Positions 35,768 through 46,704 are shown, counted from the first letter of the stretch. The stretch is DNA of 64,000 nt from Schizochytrium sp. TIO01 (GCA_004764695.1 SMSO01000025.1:4690862-4754861); one strand, 5' to 3'. The notes: generated by a model from the letters alone, not told the origin. Made by a program: numbers and translations.

Positions 35768-38700
35768 TTGTTTGGTTTGTGTCTCTCTTTCTGTCGGCTG
35801 AGCTCATGCTTATGAGAAACCAGGCCAACTGACATGCACTGCTATTCAACGAGTTTTCGCATGATGAAAAAGCGATGGTAAGTAAGGATACAGCGCTTCG
35901 ATTGTGGAGGAAAGTCCAATCTTTGAAATCCCTTGATTGATTGATTGATTGAGGTTTTTTCCATTACTCTTTGTGTTCTTCTTTCTTTCTTCTTCTTTTA
36001 AAGTGTCAAAAAACAACACAATTATTTTGTAAGCGCTTTTAAAAATCGTGGCAAAACCAGAATCGATGTTTTTTTAAATGATTGAAACTACTTGAAACGA
36101 AATTGTACAAATGATGAAAAGTGAAGAAGAAGAAAGTTGAACGTGACGAGGTGTTGCCGTCAATAAAGTGAGGAGCTGCGACTCGAAGGGCTCAGCAAGA
36201 GAGGAAAAAGTCAAGGGCACGTCGCTTTTACGATTCGCATGATGATGAGACCTTGGCCTTTTCTATTCGACTCCAGCAATATGCTTGATTTTATTAACTT
36301 TCTAACTTTCTTTCAGGTTTTGCCGAGTTCCTGGTTTTCATCACTGTTGGTCTTCCTTCTTCTTTTACTCGACACACATGAGATGAGGCATCTTTTGGTC
36401 GATTTATACTTAAGTTCTAATTCTAATTTCCATTTGAAAAGGCTCGTTCTCTCAACCATGAAAGAAGTGGCGAATTTCTGCCTTCCGTCCAATAGCATAG
36501 AGGAGAAAAAGGACCAAACGATACTTGATCAACTTGCATTTTACCCCTCAGCTGAGCGTATGCTCTAAAGCAGGGCAACGAAAAGAAGGCGTCCTGAGCA
36601 GAAAGAAGAAGCTCTTTCTTCGTGAGGCGTGAGGACACACTCGCAAAGCTCTTTCTTGTGAGGAAGACTCAGTGCGGTCAAGAGATTGCGCTGGAAAGTC
36701 CCTCCCTTCGCAGCGATAATAAAAAGTAGAAAATAAGTTCTTTTCCATCATATTTTAGCTATTTAAATCAAAATTAATGAATAGTGACTCAATTCTGAAA
36801 ACAGTAACATCAAAAACGTTGTTCTTCTTTTAATTCGACATGTCAACAAAGGCAAGCAACCTCTTTGTTAGGAAGTTAATACTTATTTAAAAACAATTTT
36901 AAAATTTTAAAAAATAAAACAGAGACACTTTCCGTAAAAACTCTCAACTTTGAAACCAAAGTCGAAAATTTCAACAGCATTCGATCTAACGAGGCTTTTC
37001 TTAGCTGGCCTCGTCGCCTTTATTTGCACAAAGGCAGTTCCTTATTTTCTCGCAGACGATAGATTCTATGCGCTGCATAATAGATAGGCGTTGATGGTAT
37101 TTATTTACCAACCCCTTCTTTCATCGATTCCTTTCCTTTTCCTCAGAGCGCTGTTTCATCCTCATTTGGTGAACGAGAGTTCTTTCCCTCTCTTTGAGGG
37201 CAGATACTTCTTTCCCGTTTCCAATTTAGTGCTCAACACTTTTCTATTCCAATTCCAATTTTAACCTTTTAATCTCAATTTCAATTTCGAATAAACATAA
37301 TAAATAAAAACACTTTGTTTATTTTGAAATAATAATGATCATCATCATTGTAACAGTGTGAATCAATCAATCATCCATAATGGATATATGTGTGAATTAT
37401 TGTTGGAAGCGAACAAGAAAACAATAATAATTGCGAGAATGATGAATATTTTAGAGTGGGATTGAAAAGCAATGAAGAAAATGGAAAACAGAAACAAAAA
37501 GAGAAAGAAAAGAGGAAACGAAGGAAACAAAAAGAGAGCAATTCAAACTCGCAACCTCGTCACCGCCGCGACAGCGGGCGCGCGACCGGGCGCGAGGCCG
37601 GCCTCCGGCCTTCGCGGTGGCCGGCCGCAGCCGTGGAATTATACGCTCTCAGATACACCGATCTCCCCCCTCTCACGCCAGGCTCGCAGGAGAACCTGCG
37701 CACCAGTGCTCCATCGCGCATCAGCGTGTTGCAAGGGATTCGCTTCTTTTTCTTCTTCTTTTTCTTCTGCTTCTTCTTCTTCTTCGCTTTTTCAAGAAGT
37801 TTTCGCTTTCTTTCACATCTGTTCTTCCGGCTACTCTTTCACGCGTCACGTTCTTCTTCGTCGTCGGGACCGTGGCAGAAGCAGACGAACTGGCCTGCCA
37901 GCTGAGCTGCAGGATACGGAATAGACCCTTGCCTCTTTGATCTTTTGTTTTTTGTGGTGGTTTTTGTCAGGTTCTGTGGTTTGGGCTCTCGCTTTCTCTC
38001 CTCTCTCTTTGCTTTTTGGTTTTCCTCGAGTTCTTCAAGTTGTCCTTCTTTACGGCATCCTCTGCATTGGTGCAAGAGACGCACACCAAGTAGGAGCGCA
38101 CAAGATCCTGCTTAGGCTCTCCTTTTACAGGTGAACGGACTTTCATTGGCCTCTTTATTTTGCTTTCCTACTCCTGGAAATTAAAAGCTTCTGTGCATTT
38201 TCTGGGTCCTTCTTTTCACTGCCTCTCGTGTTGTCTTTTATTTGGGCGGCCGAGTCCGTTTTGGAAACCCTTCCTTGCTCATTGGCTTCGCTCTGTATTT
38301 TGTTCCCTCGTTGTGTGTCTGTGTCACCTTTGTGTTTTGGGTTGCTAGGAGACTGAACTGGAAGGACATTCAGTTTTCTCTTAATCGAGAGGAGTTCTAG
38401 TCTCAGTTTGCTTGTGGCTGGGTCCTTCAAATTCCATCCTTTCTTCTCCTGTATACGTCTCGTTTTCTCACCTTAAAAGTTACCTTTGGTCATTTGACAG
38501 TTTTGGGTGCCCCACTTCGGCTTCATCCCGTGCGATAATCTCAACGTTCAAGAGAGATTATATAGGATTTGAATTTGTTTTCTTCAACTCTGTCTATCAG
38601 GAGTTTGTTCCTTTGTTGGGCGCGGATCACAGATATTTGACTTGAATTAACAAATTCATTTAGTCGTTGTGCATTTTTTAAAGAAGCTAGCTACCCTCGA

Positions 38701-38859
38701 CTCCTTAACATTTTGTCTTCTTCGTGCTCAAGAAGCTTCTGAAGTTGATTTCCTAACCGATAGGACAAAAGAGCACAAACACGAAAGTGTACCTTTTTCT
38801 CATCATCTCGTTTCCTCATATCTCTGCATTCACCCTTAATTGCTCGCTTCTATCATTCG

Positions 38860-38884
38860 CCCCCCCCCCCCCCCAAAAAAAAAA
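38860..38884. repeat. Poly(C)15-poly(A)10 run
   Basis: Fifteen C followed by ten A, about 145 bp upstream of the zinc-cluster start codon. It lies in the probable promoter or 5' UTR. Its length may be uncertain in the assembly. Confidence 0.9.
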
Positions 38885-39029
38885 GACAATAGTACGGTCC
38901 CGTACGGCTGGTGCATTTATTTCACGACTTCAGAACGCGACGTAGAGAACAGGCGAGCACCACTTTTGAATCTCAGACAAAGCCCGCGCCGCCGGGTCAC
39001 TCAGGCGCGGCGGCGCGGAATTCCCAACC

Positions 39030-42020
39030 ATGGATCCGCCCTCGCAGCCTATGTCTTCTACCTCCTCCACTTCTGCCTCCTCTTCATCTGCGCCGCCTTC
39101 AATACCTGCGTCTTCAGCACCAAGGATAGGACCTGCAGTACCGCAATCACATCCTCAGAGTCAGCAGCTACACAAAGCTCCCTCGAACGTACCATCAGAA
39201 GCCCAAATCTCCTCCAGACCATTTTCATCATCTCCTGTAGCAGCAGCAGGTGCTACTGCGGTTTCAGGCAAACAACAAATTGCATCACCGTTGCCACAAC
39301 CTGCGTCCTCGTCGAAACCTGGGCAGCACAACATCACTTCAACTCTAGGCGTTGCTGCCGGAACAACGCAAAACCCTTCGGCTACTACCATCTCGGAAGC
39401 CTCCACTAGCTCGCGCCGCACAGGGAAGTCGGCGTCTGGCGGAAGCACATCCCCGAAAGATCCAGGCTCTGATTCTCAAATCCAATATCGGCACGTGCAA
39501 AGTGCTTGCATGGCATGTCGGAAGTCGAGAGTCAAATGTGACAGGATGCTGCCGTGTGCAAGGTGTAGAAGGTTAAATATTCCGTGTGAACCTCAACTTC
39601 GAACACGTGGTAGGCCTCCATCGTATCGGCATGATCCACCTTCAGCTAAAGCTTCTCCAGCAGCAGCTTCTACCTCGAGTGCTACTCCCAAGCCATCAAC
39701 ACAAGGATCTATGATGTCATCTTCATCTCCTCTGTCTCCGAACTCTCCTCCACCAGCGCTCGGGTCACCTCCAACAACAGCAAGCCCCACATTGAAATCT
39801 ATGGAACAACCTACAAAACGCAAGTCAAAGAAAAAGCAACCGCAGCTTGGTGCTGCAGCTTCGCCTTCTTTACGAGCGCCCTTTGTGCCCACTCCTGTAA
39901 TCACAAGTGGAATGCGAATGCCAAGTGCCCCTTCAATATCCCAGTCGAAAAGGCATCCGCGGCCATCACCACAATCACAACAACAACCAAATCAGCCAAC
40001 CAAGCCTCTTGTTTCAAAGTTTTCTCAAGAAACTATGCAACCTGGCTCGCCATCCACTTCTTCTGCAACGTCCGGTCCGCAGTCACCCCCAGGGTCAATT
40101 GCGTCAGGCTCGCATCCTGGACAGGTTCCTTCGCCTCTTGCAAATTTGCCTCGTTCCTTTCTTATGGGTCGGCCAGAGCTAGAATGGTTTCAGTCTTTAC
40201 AAAACATTCAGCAAAAGTTCATGCTATCAAATCCATCCCCACCGGGACAACAGCAACCACAGCAGCAACCTCCGCAAGCGTCCCCGATGGCCAACTCTCC
40301 ACTTGGTGGTCTTACCATCTCCACTTCGCCTACGTCACAGACAGGGATTTCGTTGCCCATGGTAAGCGGAAACACTTCTGTTGGATCACCTCAATATCCC
40401 GCGGGATTAGGATCCTCTTCTTCTTCTTCTTCTTCATCAGTGAATGTTCATCCTTTGCAAGGAAGACAATCACCAGTTTCTGAACCTCCACAACACGCAA
40501 AGAATCCTGCACCAGAGGAGAAGGACATGGACGCGCAACCAAAGGGCCTGGTTACAACTTCTGCAACATCAAGTTCTAGCCAAGCTGTCCCTTTCCGAAT
40601 TCCTAGCTCAGCCTCTTTGGGTTCTATGGGTTCTGCGCAATCCCCAATCGGGTCTGCTGGAGGCGGAAGTTCACCACATCACTCGTCTATGACTATTCCA
40701 TGGGTACCCTCAGTAGGCGGAACAAGTCACGGGGACTCTCCCACACTTGCAGCCGAACATCATCAATTGCACTGCTCTCCGGTTGAGGCAATGGCTGAAA
40801 CCTTTGTGGATCTTTTCCATCGTAACGAAATTAACACCAATGCCGCCATCCGCTTCGTAAAACTCTGCCTTTATCTCTTTCGTGCCAAGCCCACGGACCA
40901 ACTGCGAGATTTTGTGGAAAGAGCCGCCGGGGTCTTGCAAGCGAATCCCGTCGATATATATAACAAACAGAGCGAATCTCTAAATCAACCTTCGAAAGGA
41001 AATCAATCAAAACTCCCTGACGCATCAGCACGGGCAGAAGCGCTTTCGCAACGTTTCGGCTTTCGTGAGAAATGGGCAGTTGAAGGCGCCGCCTTTGCAG
41101 AGCTCTCGGTTGCTGAAGGAGTTCTAACGGCACGCTGTAACCCTCTCTGGAATCGTCTCTTTCCTAATAACGACGTCCTTGCGCGTCTAGGTCTCTTGGA
41201 TGCCATCGCCCTTCCGTTCCCTGAACGAGACGGCGCAACCCTGTTCCATGAGATCGCAGAGATTGTACTCACAAAGACGGATGATATCACAGTGGCTCGC
41301 AAAATTTTGAGCATGTATCTGGGAGGCACACCCCACAAACTCTCGGCACTTGTGGATATGCACTTCTGCATGAGCGAAGATGGGAGCATTGCGCAATGTA
41401 CATTGCGTGCACTTCCCCTTCCTGAGAGTCCTGCATTTAGTATGCAGCAAGGGTGTATTTTCAAGTCGCAATACTTTCTTCAAATGCTCCCAGTTCCTCC
41501 TTCAAAACAACCAACTCCTGCCAACCCTTTACCTTCCCCTCCCAAAACCTCCGAAGAACGCGACTCTACTGGTAAAAGGGGGAGTGACAGAGGTGCTTCA
41601 GGTTCAAGCAGGTCATCCAAAGCTCCTCGAAGCCAGCAACATCAACCTTACCACCAGCAGCAGCAGCAGTACGCTCCTGCACCAGGAGCCTCAAGCCTTT
41701 CAATAATGGACCTTCTCCGAATGAGTCCTCCCGGGCCGGAGTTGAATACCGGCTCTGACATGGGACCGTCTCAACAGCAGCTTCACCCAGACACCACTGG
41801 AACAAAGCGAGCCCGTGCCTCGTCCGGCGCATTACCAAGTGGTGGTGAGCTTGTCGGAGCTGGAGACCTTGGTCAGTACCCTGCCTGGGCCTCCGAGAAC
41901 CCTGTGAAACAGCAACAGCAACCGGAATCCCAACCTAAACGGCAGAAGCGCACAACTTCAGAATCTACCGGCACACAATCCGACAGACCTCTTCACAAAG
42001 GTAAGCTTTCATCTGTTTGA
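39030..42020 (+). CDS. Zn(II)2Cys6 transcription factor with PAS-like region
   Basis: 996 aa from an ATG in a good context (CAACCATGG). A Ser/Pro/Gln-rich start is followed by a fungal-type binuclear zinc cluster with Cys at 160, 163, 170, 176, 179 and 186 (CX2CX6CX5CX2CX6C) and a basic Arg-Gly-Arg-Pro tail, which should bind DNA in the nucleus. Residues 200-580 are disordered. A conserved-looking globular part (about 590-800) resembles the PAS-like C-terminal region of ERT1/AcuK-type gluconeogenic regulators, but I cannot confirm that family. The last 190 residues are Ser/Gln-rich with basic clusters. The frame ends just after CAAAG|GTAAGC at 42001, a consensus donor. The true C-terminus may therefore be spliced onward (acceptors near 42062 or 42114), with the listed last seven codons intronic. 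Zn2Cys6 proteins are mostly fungal. Confidence 0.85.
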   Translation: MDPPSQPMSSTSSTSASSSSAPPSIPASSAPRIGPAVPQSHPQSQQLHKAPSNVPSEAQISSRPFSSSPVAAAGATAVSGKQQIASPLPQPASSSKPGQHNITSTLGVAAGTTQNPSATTISEASTSSRRTGKSASGGSTSPKDPGSDSQIQYRHVQSACMACRKSRVKCDRMLPCARCRRLNIPCEPQLRTRGRPPSYRHDPPSAKASPAAASTSSATPKPSTQGSMMSSSSPLSPNSPPPALGSPPTTASPTLKSMEQPTKRKSKKKQPQLGAAASPSLRAPFVPTPVITSGMRMPSAPSISQSKRHPRPSPQSQQQPNQPTKPLVSKFSQETMQPGSPSTSSATSGPQSPPGSIASGSHPGQVPSPLANLPRSFLMGRPELEWFQSLQNIQQKFMLSNPSPPGQQQPQQQPPQASPMANSPLGGLTISTSPTSQTGISLPMVSGNTSVGSPQYPAGLGSSSSSSSSSVNVHPLQGRQSPVSEPPQHAKNPAPEEKDMDAQPKGLVTTSATSSSSQAVPFRIPSSASLGSMGSAQSPIGSAGGGSSPHHSSMTIPWVPSVGGTSHGDSPTLAAEHHQLHCSPVEAMAETFVDLFHRNEINTNAAIRFVKLCLYLFRAKPTDQLRDFVERAAGVLQANPVDIYNKQSESLNQPSKGNQSKLPDASARAEALSQRFGFREKWAVEGAAFAELSVAEGVLTARCNPLWNRLFPNNDVLARLGLLDAIALPFPERDGATLFHEIAEIVLTKTDDITVARKILSMYLGGTPHKLSALVDMHFCMSEDGSIAQCTLRALPLPESPAFSMQQGCIFKSQYFLQMLPVPPSKQPTPANPLPSPPKTSEERDSTGKRGSDRGASGSSRSSKAPRSQQHQPYHQQQQQYAPAPGASSLSIMDLLRMSPPGPELNTGSDMGPSQQQLHPDTTGTKRARASSGALPSGGELVGAGDLGQYPAWASENPVKQQQQPESQPKRQKRTTSESTGTQSDRPLHKGKLSSV

Positions 42021-42862
42021 TTAGCAGCAGACAAACTTGTTCGCTATGAGTTACAGCTTTAGATCGGGCTTCCTTTCTACGTGCATTTGCATTTTTCTTC
42101 CGTTGTTGCCAAAGCTTGGTTTAAACGATGGTTTGGAAATTGCAATTTGCACGTTCCGATTCTCTTCAAGTGCTCATCTACCCGATCGTTTTTTGGTCCT
42201 GACTTCTGTAACACTCAATGTGTGGTTTGCTTGGTTGGTTTCTTGGTCTGCTGTTTGTTGTTTTTATTTTGTTTGACTGAATGATTGACTGAATGGATAA
42301 ATGGATAAATGAATCCGATGATTACGAATATGAAGTGATGATGATAATCTCACCTTCATGCTAGCCAAGAGCCAATTCTTGGCTTCCTATGCTATATGCT
42401 ATAACAACCGATTCCTCCAACCATTATACACTCTTAACTGAATTGAAATATTCATATCAACTACTTTCAAGTATTCTATTCTTCTTACTACTGGGTTCAT
42501 ACATTCTCCCATATTCTCCTTCACGAAAAGTATGTATCAAAAAGATGAAGATGTCAAGACAGACAAAGAATGACATCAAATTCGAAACAGTTACGATAAT
42601 AGAAATTTTCATTCAAATAATTTTTCCTATAAGATTGTAAATTAGATCTGTAAGTTGATATAGAGGTAAAGTAAGATCCAATCCCCGATTTATTTGGACA
42701 TTCTGAATCTGCACCAGGACTTTAAATTCATAATTTTAGTTAGCCCTTGTATACTAAAGCAATTGTTCTTGTTCCTTGGAAGGCATTATTCCTTTATAGG
42801 TATTTGTATTTCACTTATCTCAAACGATACATAGCGTTCAAATTGATACCAAAAATGAAACC
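42021..42862. other. Convergent 3' region, possible last exon of the zinc-cluster gene
   Basis: It lies between two convergent genes and becomes AT-rich after 42.3 kb. Two acceptors are in phase with the donor at 42001. One (about 42062) gives a 62-nt intron and a short Phe-rich tail. The other (about 42114, strong pyrimidine tract) gives about 55 residues ending in a hydrophobic segment near 42284. I cannot choose between them. Confidence 0.35.
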
Positions 42863-44101
42863 TCAAAGCTTTTGCTGTTGCTGTTGCTGTTGCTGTTTAG
42901 ACCACCACGCCTTGAATGCCTGGAGTCCACAAGGCAAAAATTTCAAGGTATCCTCTTCAAGAATTTCTTCAGGGCTCATGAGTTTTACCTCTGAGACTTC
43001 TGATTCCTGAAGCTTCAATTCAGACACAGGAGTATCGAGACGGGCACAAAAGATGGTTCCCCAACTACGCTCCTTCGGATCCTCATACCAAAAGGTCGTG
43101 ACATGCTCGAATGACAAGTTCTCCAAACCCATCTCCTCTGCCATTTCACGCTGTGCATTGATGAGGTAGGACTCCCCCGCACCAATGACGCCACCTGGAG
43201 CAGGATCGAGAAGACCTGGTCCTGAATCTTTCTGATCTGAGCGACGCTGGACGTAGATCTTTCCGGAGCTGTTATTCACAAGAATGATATAGGTACAACG
43301 AGAAATCAGGTTAAACGTGCGCACAACAGCGCGCTTACTCGAGCTTACAACTTGGTCGTCCTCATTCACTACGTCAACCATCTCGAAAGCGGAGAGACGA
43401 GAGTAACGCGCATGCAGCTTTTGCAACTCCTGGTGGACCTTTGCTAGCAGTGCGTTCTGTTCGCCTTCGTTGGTAAATTCTACATGCGCAACAGCACGCC
43501 GCTCCTCGTTTGTAATTTGGGAATTGATTCGCTTGATGGCATCTTCCTCACTAAGATTGTTACGAGCCATAAGCCGCTGTTTAGCTACCTCCCGGTCAGC
43601 TGTGACAACCCAAAGTTCATCGATAAGATCCATCCACTTCGCCTCAATCAAGATGGCCGCCTCAATTACAATAAGTTTAGCCTCACCGTCATTGGCTTCT
43701 TTCGTGGTGATTTCAAACATCCGCTCACGAATGAGGTCACGGATCGCTGGCCAGACAATGGAATTGAGGGCTTGCATTTCCCTCGGATCTGCAAAGACAA
43801 GGCTTCCAAGAGTCTTACGATCCACAGTTCCATCGTCCTTGTTGATAATCCTGTCCCCAAAATGGTCTACAAGCTGTTGCATGCACCTGGTGCCGGGCTT
43901 GTATGCCTCATGGCCAAAAAGGTCTGCATTGAGGATAATGGCCTTGCCTTCATCCTCGAGCAATTTACAAACAGTAGATTTTCCCGAAGCAATGCCACCA
44001 GTCAGACCGATCACGACTGCATTCGGTGGTGTTCGAAACGACTTTGCCTCCGCTTCGTTCACGAGCGGAACCTTGATAGGACTTGACGGTCCGCCACCCA
44101 T
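42863..44101 (-). CDS. Dephospho-CoA kinase fused to a Nudix hydrolase
   Basis: 412 aa. The longest frame starts at a TTG, so I use the first ATG (44101). Residues about 28-235 are dephospho-CoA kinase (EC 2.7.1.24), the last step of CoA synthesis: P-loop GLTGGIASGKST at 32-43, the Asp-containing NAD-L stretch after it, and the conserved tail with alternating helices. Residues about 238-400 are a Nudix domain of the YfcD/isopentenyl-isomerase-like type. Its box (GX5EX7REXXEEXG) is intact at 304-326 and is preceded by the VQRR and DPAPGG segments usual in that branch. The C-terminus is a short poly-Gln from a CAG/CAA run. Animals and plants make CoA with other arrangements (PPAT-DPCK fusion, or separate enzymes). 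A kinase-Nudix fusion could couple making and trimming of CoA or related nucleotides, but the substrate is not visible. Confidence 0.92.
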   Translation of the reverse strand: MGGGPSSPIKVPLVNEAEAKSFRTPPNAVVIGLTGGIASGKSTVCKLLEDEGKAIILNADLFGHEAYKPGTRCMQQLVDHFGDRIINKDDGTVDRKTLGSLVFADPREMQALNSIVWPAIRDLIRERMFEITTKEANDGEAKLIVIEAAILIEAKWMDLIDELWVVTADREVAKQRLMARNNLSEEDAIKRINSQITNEERRAVAHVEFTNEGEQNALLAKVHQELQKLHARYSRLSAFEMVDVVNEDDQVVSSSKRAVVRTFNLISRCTYIILVNNSSGKIYVQRRSDQKDSGPGLLDPAPGGVIGAGESYLINAQREMAEEMGLENLSFEHVTTFWYEDPKERSWGTIFCARLDTPVSELKLQESEVSEVKLMSPEEILEEDTLKFLPCGLQAFKAWWSKQQQQQQQQKL

Positions 44102-44943
44102 CGTAATATTTAATACCAACCAGGATAGGCTACAGTCAAGATGTCCAACACAATCTCTTCGCAGCCCTCTTCAAGCAAGGCCTTCTCCGCAGCGTAAACT
44201 TTGTCTTTATGGAGGTGATAGAACTTCCTCCTCCCAATCCTTCACTCCCTCAAACTCTCCCGCTCCCACGAAGAAGAAGAAGAAGAAGAAGAAGCTCTCA
44301 CCGCCCAAATTCCGATTCTGCATTACCTACTTTGGCCTCATCTCCTTCCTAGCGGCAGTCCTACCCTTTCCAGTAAGCCCTCCCTCCTAGAACCTCGTTA
44401 GCCTCTCTCACGCCGATCTTCTTCTTTTCCCAAATCATCCTTTCTATTCAGGTTACCCATGTGGTCCCCGAGGTGTCCCCGCTCGGCAGTCCCCCCTGCA
44501 AGCACAGCAGTCCTCAGGTACACACACCACACCAGCAGACAAACAATATGCACACCTTTCCCTCCTCCACGTGTCCTCGGGTACACACGTTGCAATTGTG
44601 CAGTCCTCGGGGTGTCCTCGGGCGCACAACTGGTGGGTTGCGCAGTCCTCCAGGCGAATCCGAGCGAAGGAGAAGCGGTTGCTGAAGGCTGTTAATATGG
44701 GGAGGAATTGCATATGGATAATATGGAGGAGGATAATGAGGGTGGGAGAACAGAGAGAACAGAGAGAACAGCAAAGAGGATAAGGAGAGAATGCGTATAG
44801 GTATAATAGAGAGGTCAGAGAAGGTGAAAGAAGCGCGGCAAACTCCGTTCGAGGTCGCCTTCTCCGCCTTTGAGTTTGACGCCGTAGACTGCTTAGCGCC
44901 GCGCAGAGGTAGAAGTCCGTCTTCGGATAACGCATTAGGGACC
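44102..44943. promoter_or_regulatory. Divergent promoter region between CoA kinase/Nudix and proteasome beta-3
   Basis: About 840 bp between two divergent housekeeping genes, including the 5' UTR of proteasome exon 1. It holds a (GAA)n run at 44270-44295 and the 41-bp repeats listed separately. No TATA box stands out. Long minus-strand frames here are Cys/Arg-rich products of the repeats. Confidence 0.5.
44473..44652. repeat. Diverged 41-bp repeats upstream of proteasome beta-3
   Basis: Units at 44571-44611 and 44612-44652 are adjacent. Both begin GTGTCCTCGGG and end GCAGTCCTC plus two or three bases. A third, more diverged unit lies at 44473-44516. They sit 290-470 bp before the start codon and could carry repeated protein sites. 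Confidence 0.6.
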
Positions 44944-46327
44944 ATGTAAGTGCAAGAGGTGGAGTTTGCAAGCTCCCTCGCTTGTCGAGCTGGAGGATAC
45001 CGGATCGGGATGGGCCTGGTGCTTGCTCAGGCTTGGCGGCTTTATTTGAGGCTTCACTGTGTCCTTTGGGAGCAATATCGCTTGGTAGTGGCGAGTGAGA
45101 GCCTGTGAAGATGGCTGGGGATAGCTTTGGACATGTACAATTGACTGCATGCAAGAGGGAGTTGGCGAGGGGTGCAGAGAAACTCTGGTATCTTCTTTTT
45201 TTCATCCAAAATGCGAACAAAGTCGCAGGGCAAAACCATAGTGACAAAGTTATACTTTTCACTGTACTAATGAGGAAGACCCAAGGAAGAGATTGATTAT
45301 CAATGGCGGGCCTCAAATCCTATGCAACGTTTCGTGGTATCAATCATATTGTCTTGGCATTGTCAAAAGCTGTTATGATTGCAAAACAGTGAACTGAACC
45401 AGCGAGACAAAAGAACTTCCATGGGCAGACTCTGATGCATGGAATTGCCAATGCATGCTACGTTTAACTGATTGTAACCCCTTGCATATCAGAATCGTCA
45501 ATGCATTGGGGGGGGTGCCTAGGATGTGGTGCAACGCTGTAATACAAGGAATTCTCGTAGTGCCATGGAACTCTGAAGACTAACAATCCAAAAACAAATT
45601 ATATCAACCGACTTGCACTTTGGGTATAATAACACATGTCATTCATTATGTTTGATGTTGCCCTCCTGTGTAAAAACCCTTATTCGTATATATATGTTGT
45701 CTCAAATACAGGTCGATCATGGAGTACAACGGTAGTGCCGTCGTGGCAATGACAGGCAAAAACTGTGTCGCGATTGCCAGCGACACCCGCATGGGTGCCC
45801 AGGCACTCACTGTTGCAACAAACCAGGAGCGTGTTTTCAAAATGAATAACAAAACTCTCCTTGGCCTCTCCGGACTTATCTCCGATGTGTACACTGTCCA
45901 GCAAAAGCTTGCGATGCAGGTCAACATGTATAAGCTTCGCGAAAACCGTGACATGAAGCCCACTGTGTTCAACAACATGCTCAGCTCCTTCCTCTATGCC
46001 CGCCGCTTTGGTCCTTACTTTGTAGAGCCTGTCGTGGCTGGTCTTGAGGGCCCGGACAACAAGCCGTTCATTTCTGGTCAGGATCTCCTCGGCGCCGCCG
46101 TTTTCACTGATGACTTTGTTGTTGCTGGTACCTCAGAATCAGAGCTCTTTGGTACCTGCGAAAGCTTCTACAAACCAAACCTTGAGCCCGAGGAGCTTTT
46201 TGAGACTATCTCCCAATGTATGCTTGCTGCTGTTGACAGAGATTGTCTTGCGGGTTGGGGTGGTGTTGTCCACATTCTCACGCCAACTGAGCACATTGTA
46301 AAGCACCTCAAGGGACGCCATGACTAA
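44944..46327 (+). CDS. PSMB3: 20S proteasome subunit beta-3
   Basis: I read this as join(44944..44945,45712..46327), 205 aa. The colinear frame starts MEYNG at 45719, but the family starts MSI-M-x-YNG. Exon 2 begins G-TCG-ATC just after a CAAATACAG acceptor, and upstream GGGACCAT|GTAAGT supplies AT plus a consensus donor. Splicing gives ACC-ATG-TCG-ATC-ATG, restoring MSIMEYNG and the usual 205-residue length. Beta-3 is a non-catalytic subunit of the inner beta rings of the 20S core, in cytosol and nucleus. As expected it lacks a propeptide and the catalytic Thr1. Typical segments are visible: GKNCVAIASD, RFGPYFVEPVVAGL, TDDFVVAGT, and LFETISQ-MLAAVDRD near the end. The intron is 766 nt, far longer than the protein's other features would predict. 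Confidence 0.95.
44946..45711 (+). other. 766-nt intron inside the start codon of proteasome beta-3
   Basis: Donor GTAAGT at 44946 and acceptor TACAG ending at 45711. It separates the AT from the G of the start codon. No gene is seen inside it; a G10 run lies near 45508. First introns this long often carry regulatory sites, which is an inference here. Confidence 0.85.
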
Positions 46328-46704
46328 GTTTTTACCATATAATGCTCATTTGTGCGACTTTACTTTGACAACAAGGACACACAAATCGAAGTTTTCCCCT
46401 GAACAATACTTTGTTCTATGGCAACTTTTAAAAACACCTTCGAACTAACTAACCACCCTGAATCGCATCCGGAGCCTCTCTGTATGCAACTTCTCATTGT
46501 TAGCTCACTTCATTCACAAATAAACTAAAAAATGATATGAAAACTTTATATTTTCTTACTGAAAAGCGCAAAAACCTAGCTATAAATAACTTAGATTTGG
46601 GATATGTAAGACGTGTTCTGTTTTGTTGTTTGTTTTTTTAAGCAATCACCTCAGTTGCAAAAAAAAAAAAAAAAGAGAAAAAATCATGTGAAAAATGAAT
46701 TTGT
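46328..46704. other. Convergent 3' intergenic region
   Basis: 377 bp between two convergent stop codons, AT-rich, with a poly(A) run at 46661-46675. It must hold both 3' ends. Nothing else is seen. Confidence 0.5.

Noticed and set aside
43470-44390. 306-codon plus-strand frame
   Set aside because: It is a shadow of the CoA kinase/Nudix gene, whose minus-strand frame has clear family motifs.
44453-45316. 287-codon minus-strand frame between the CoA kinase and proteasome genes
   Set aside because: It runs through the 41-bp repeats, exon 1 and the first intron of proteasome beta-3 on the opposite strand, and its Cys/Pro/Arg words are repeat products.
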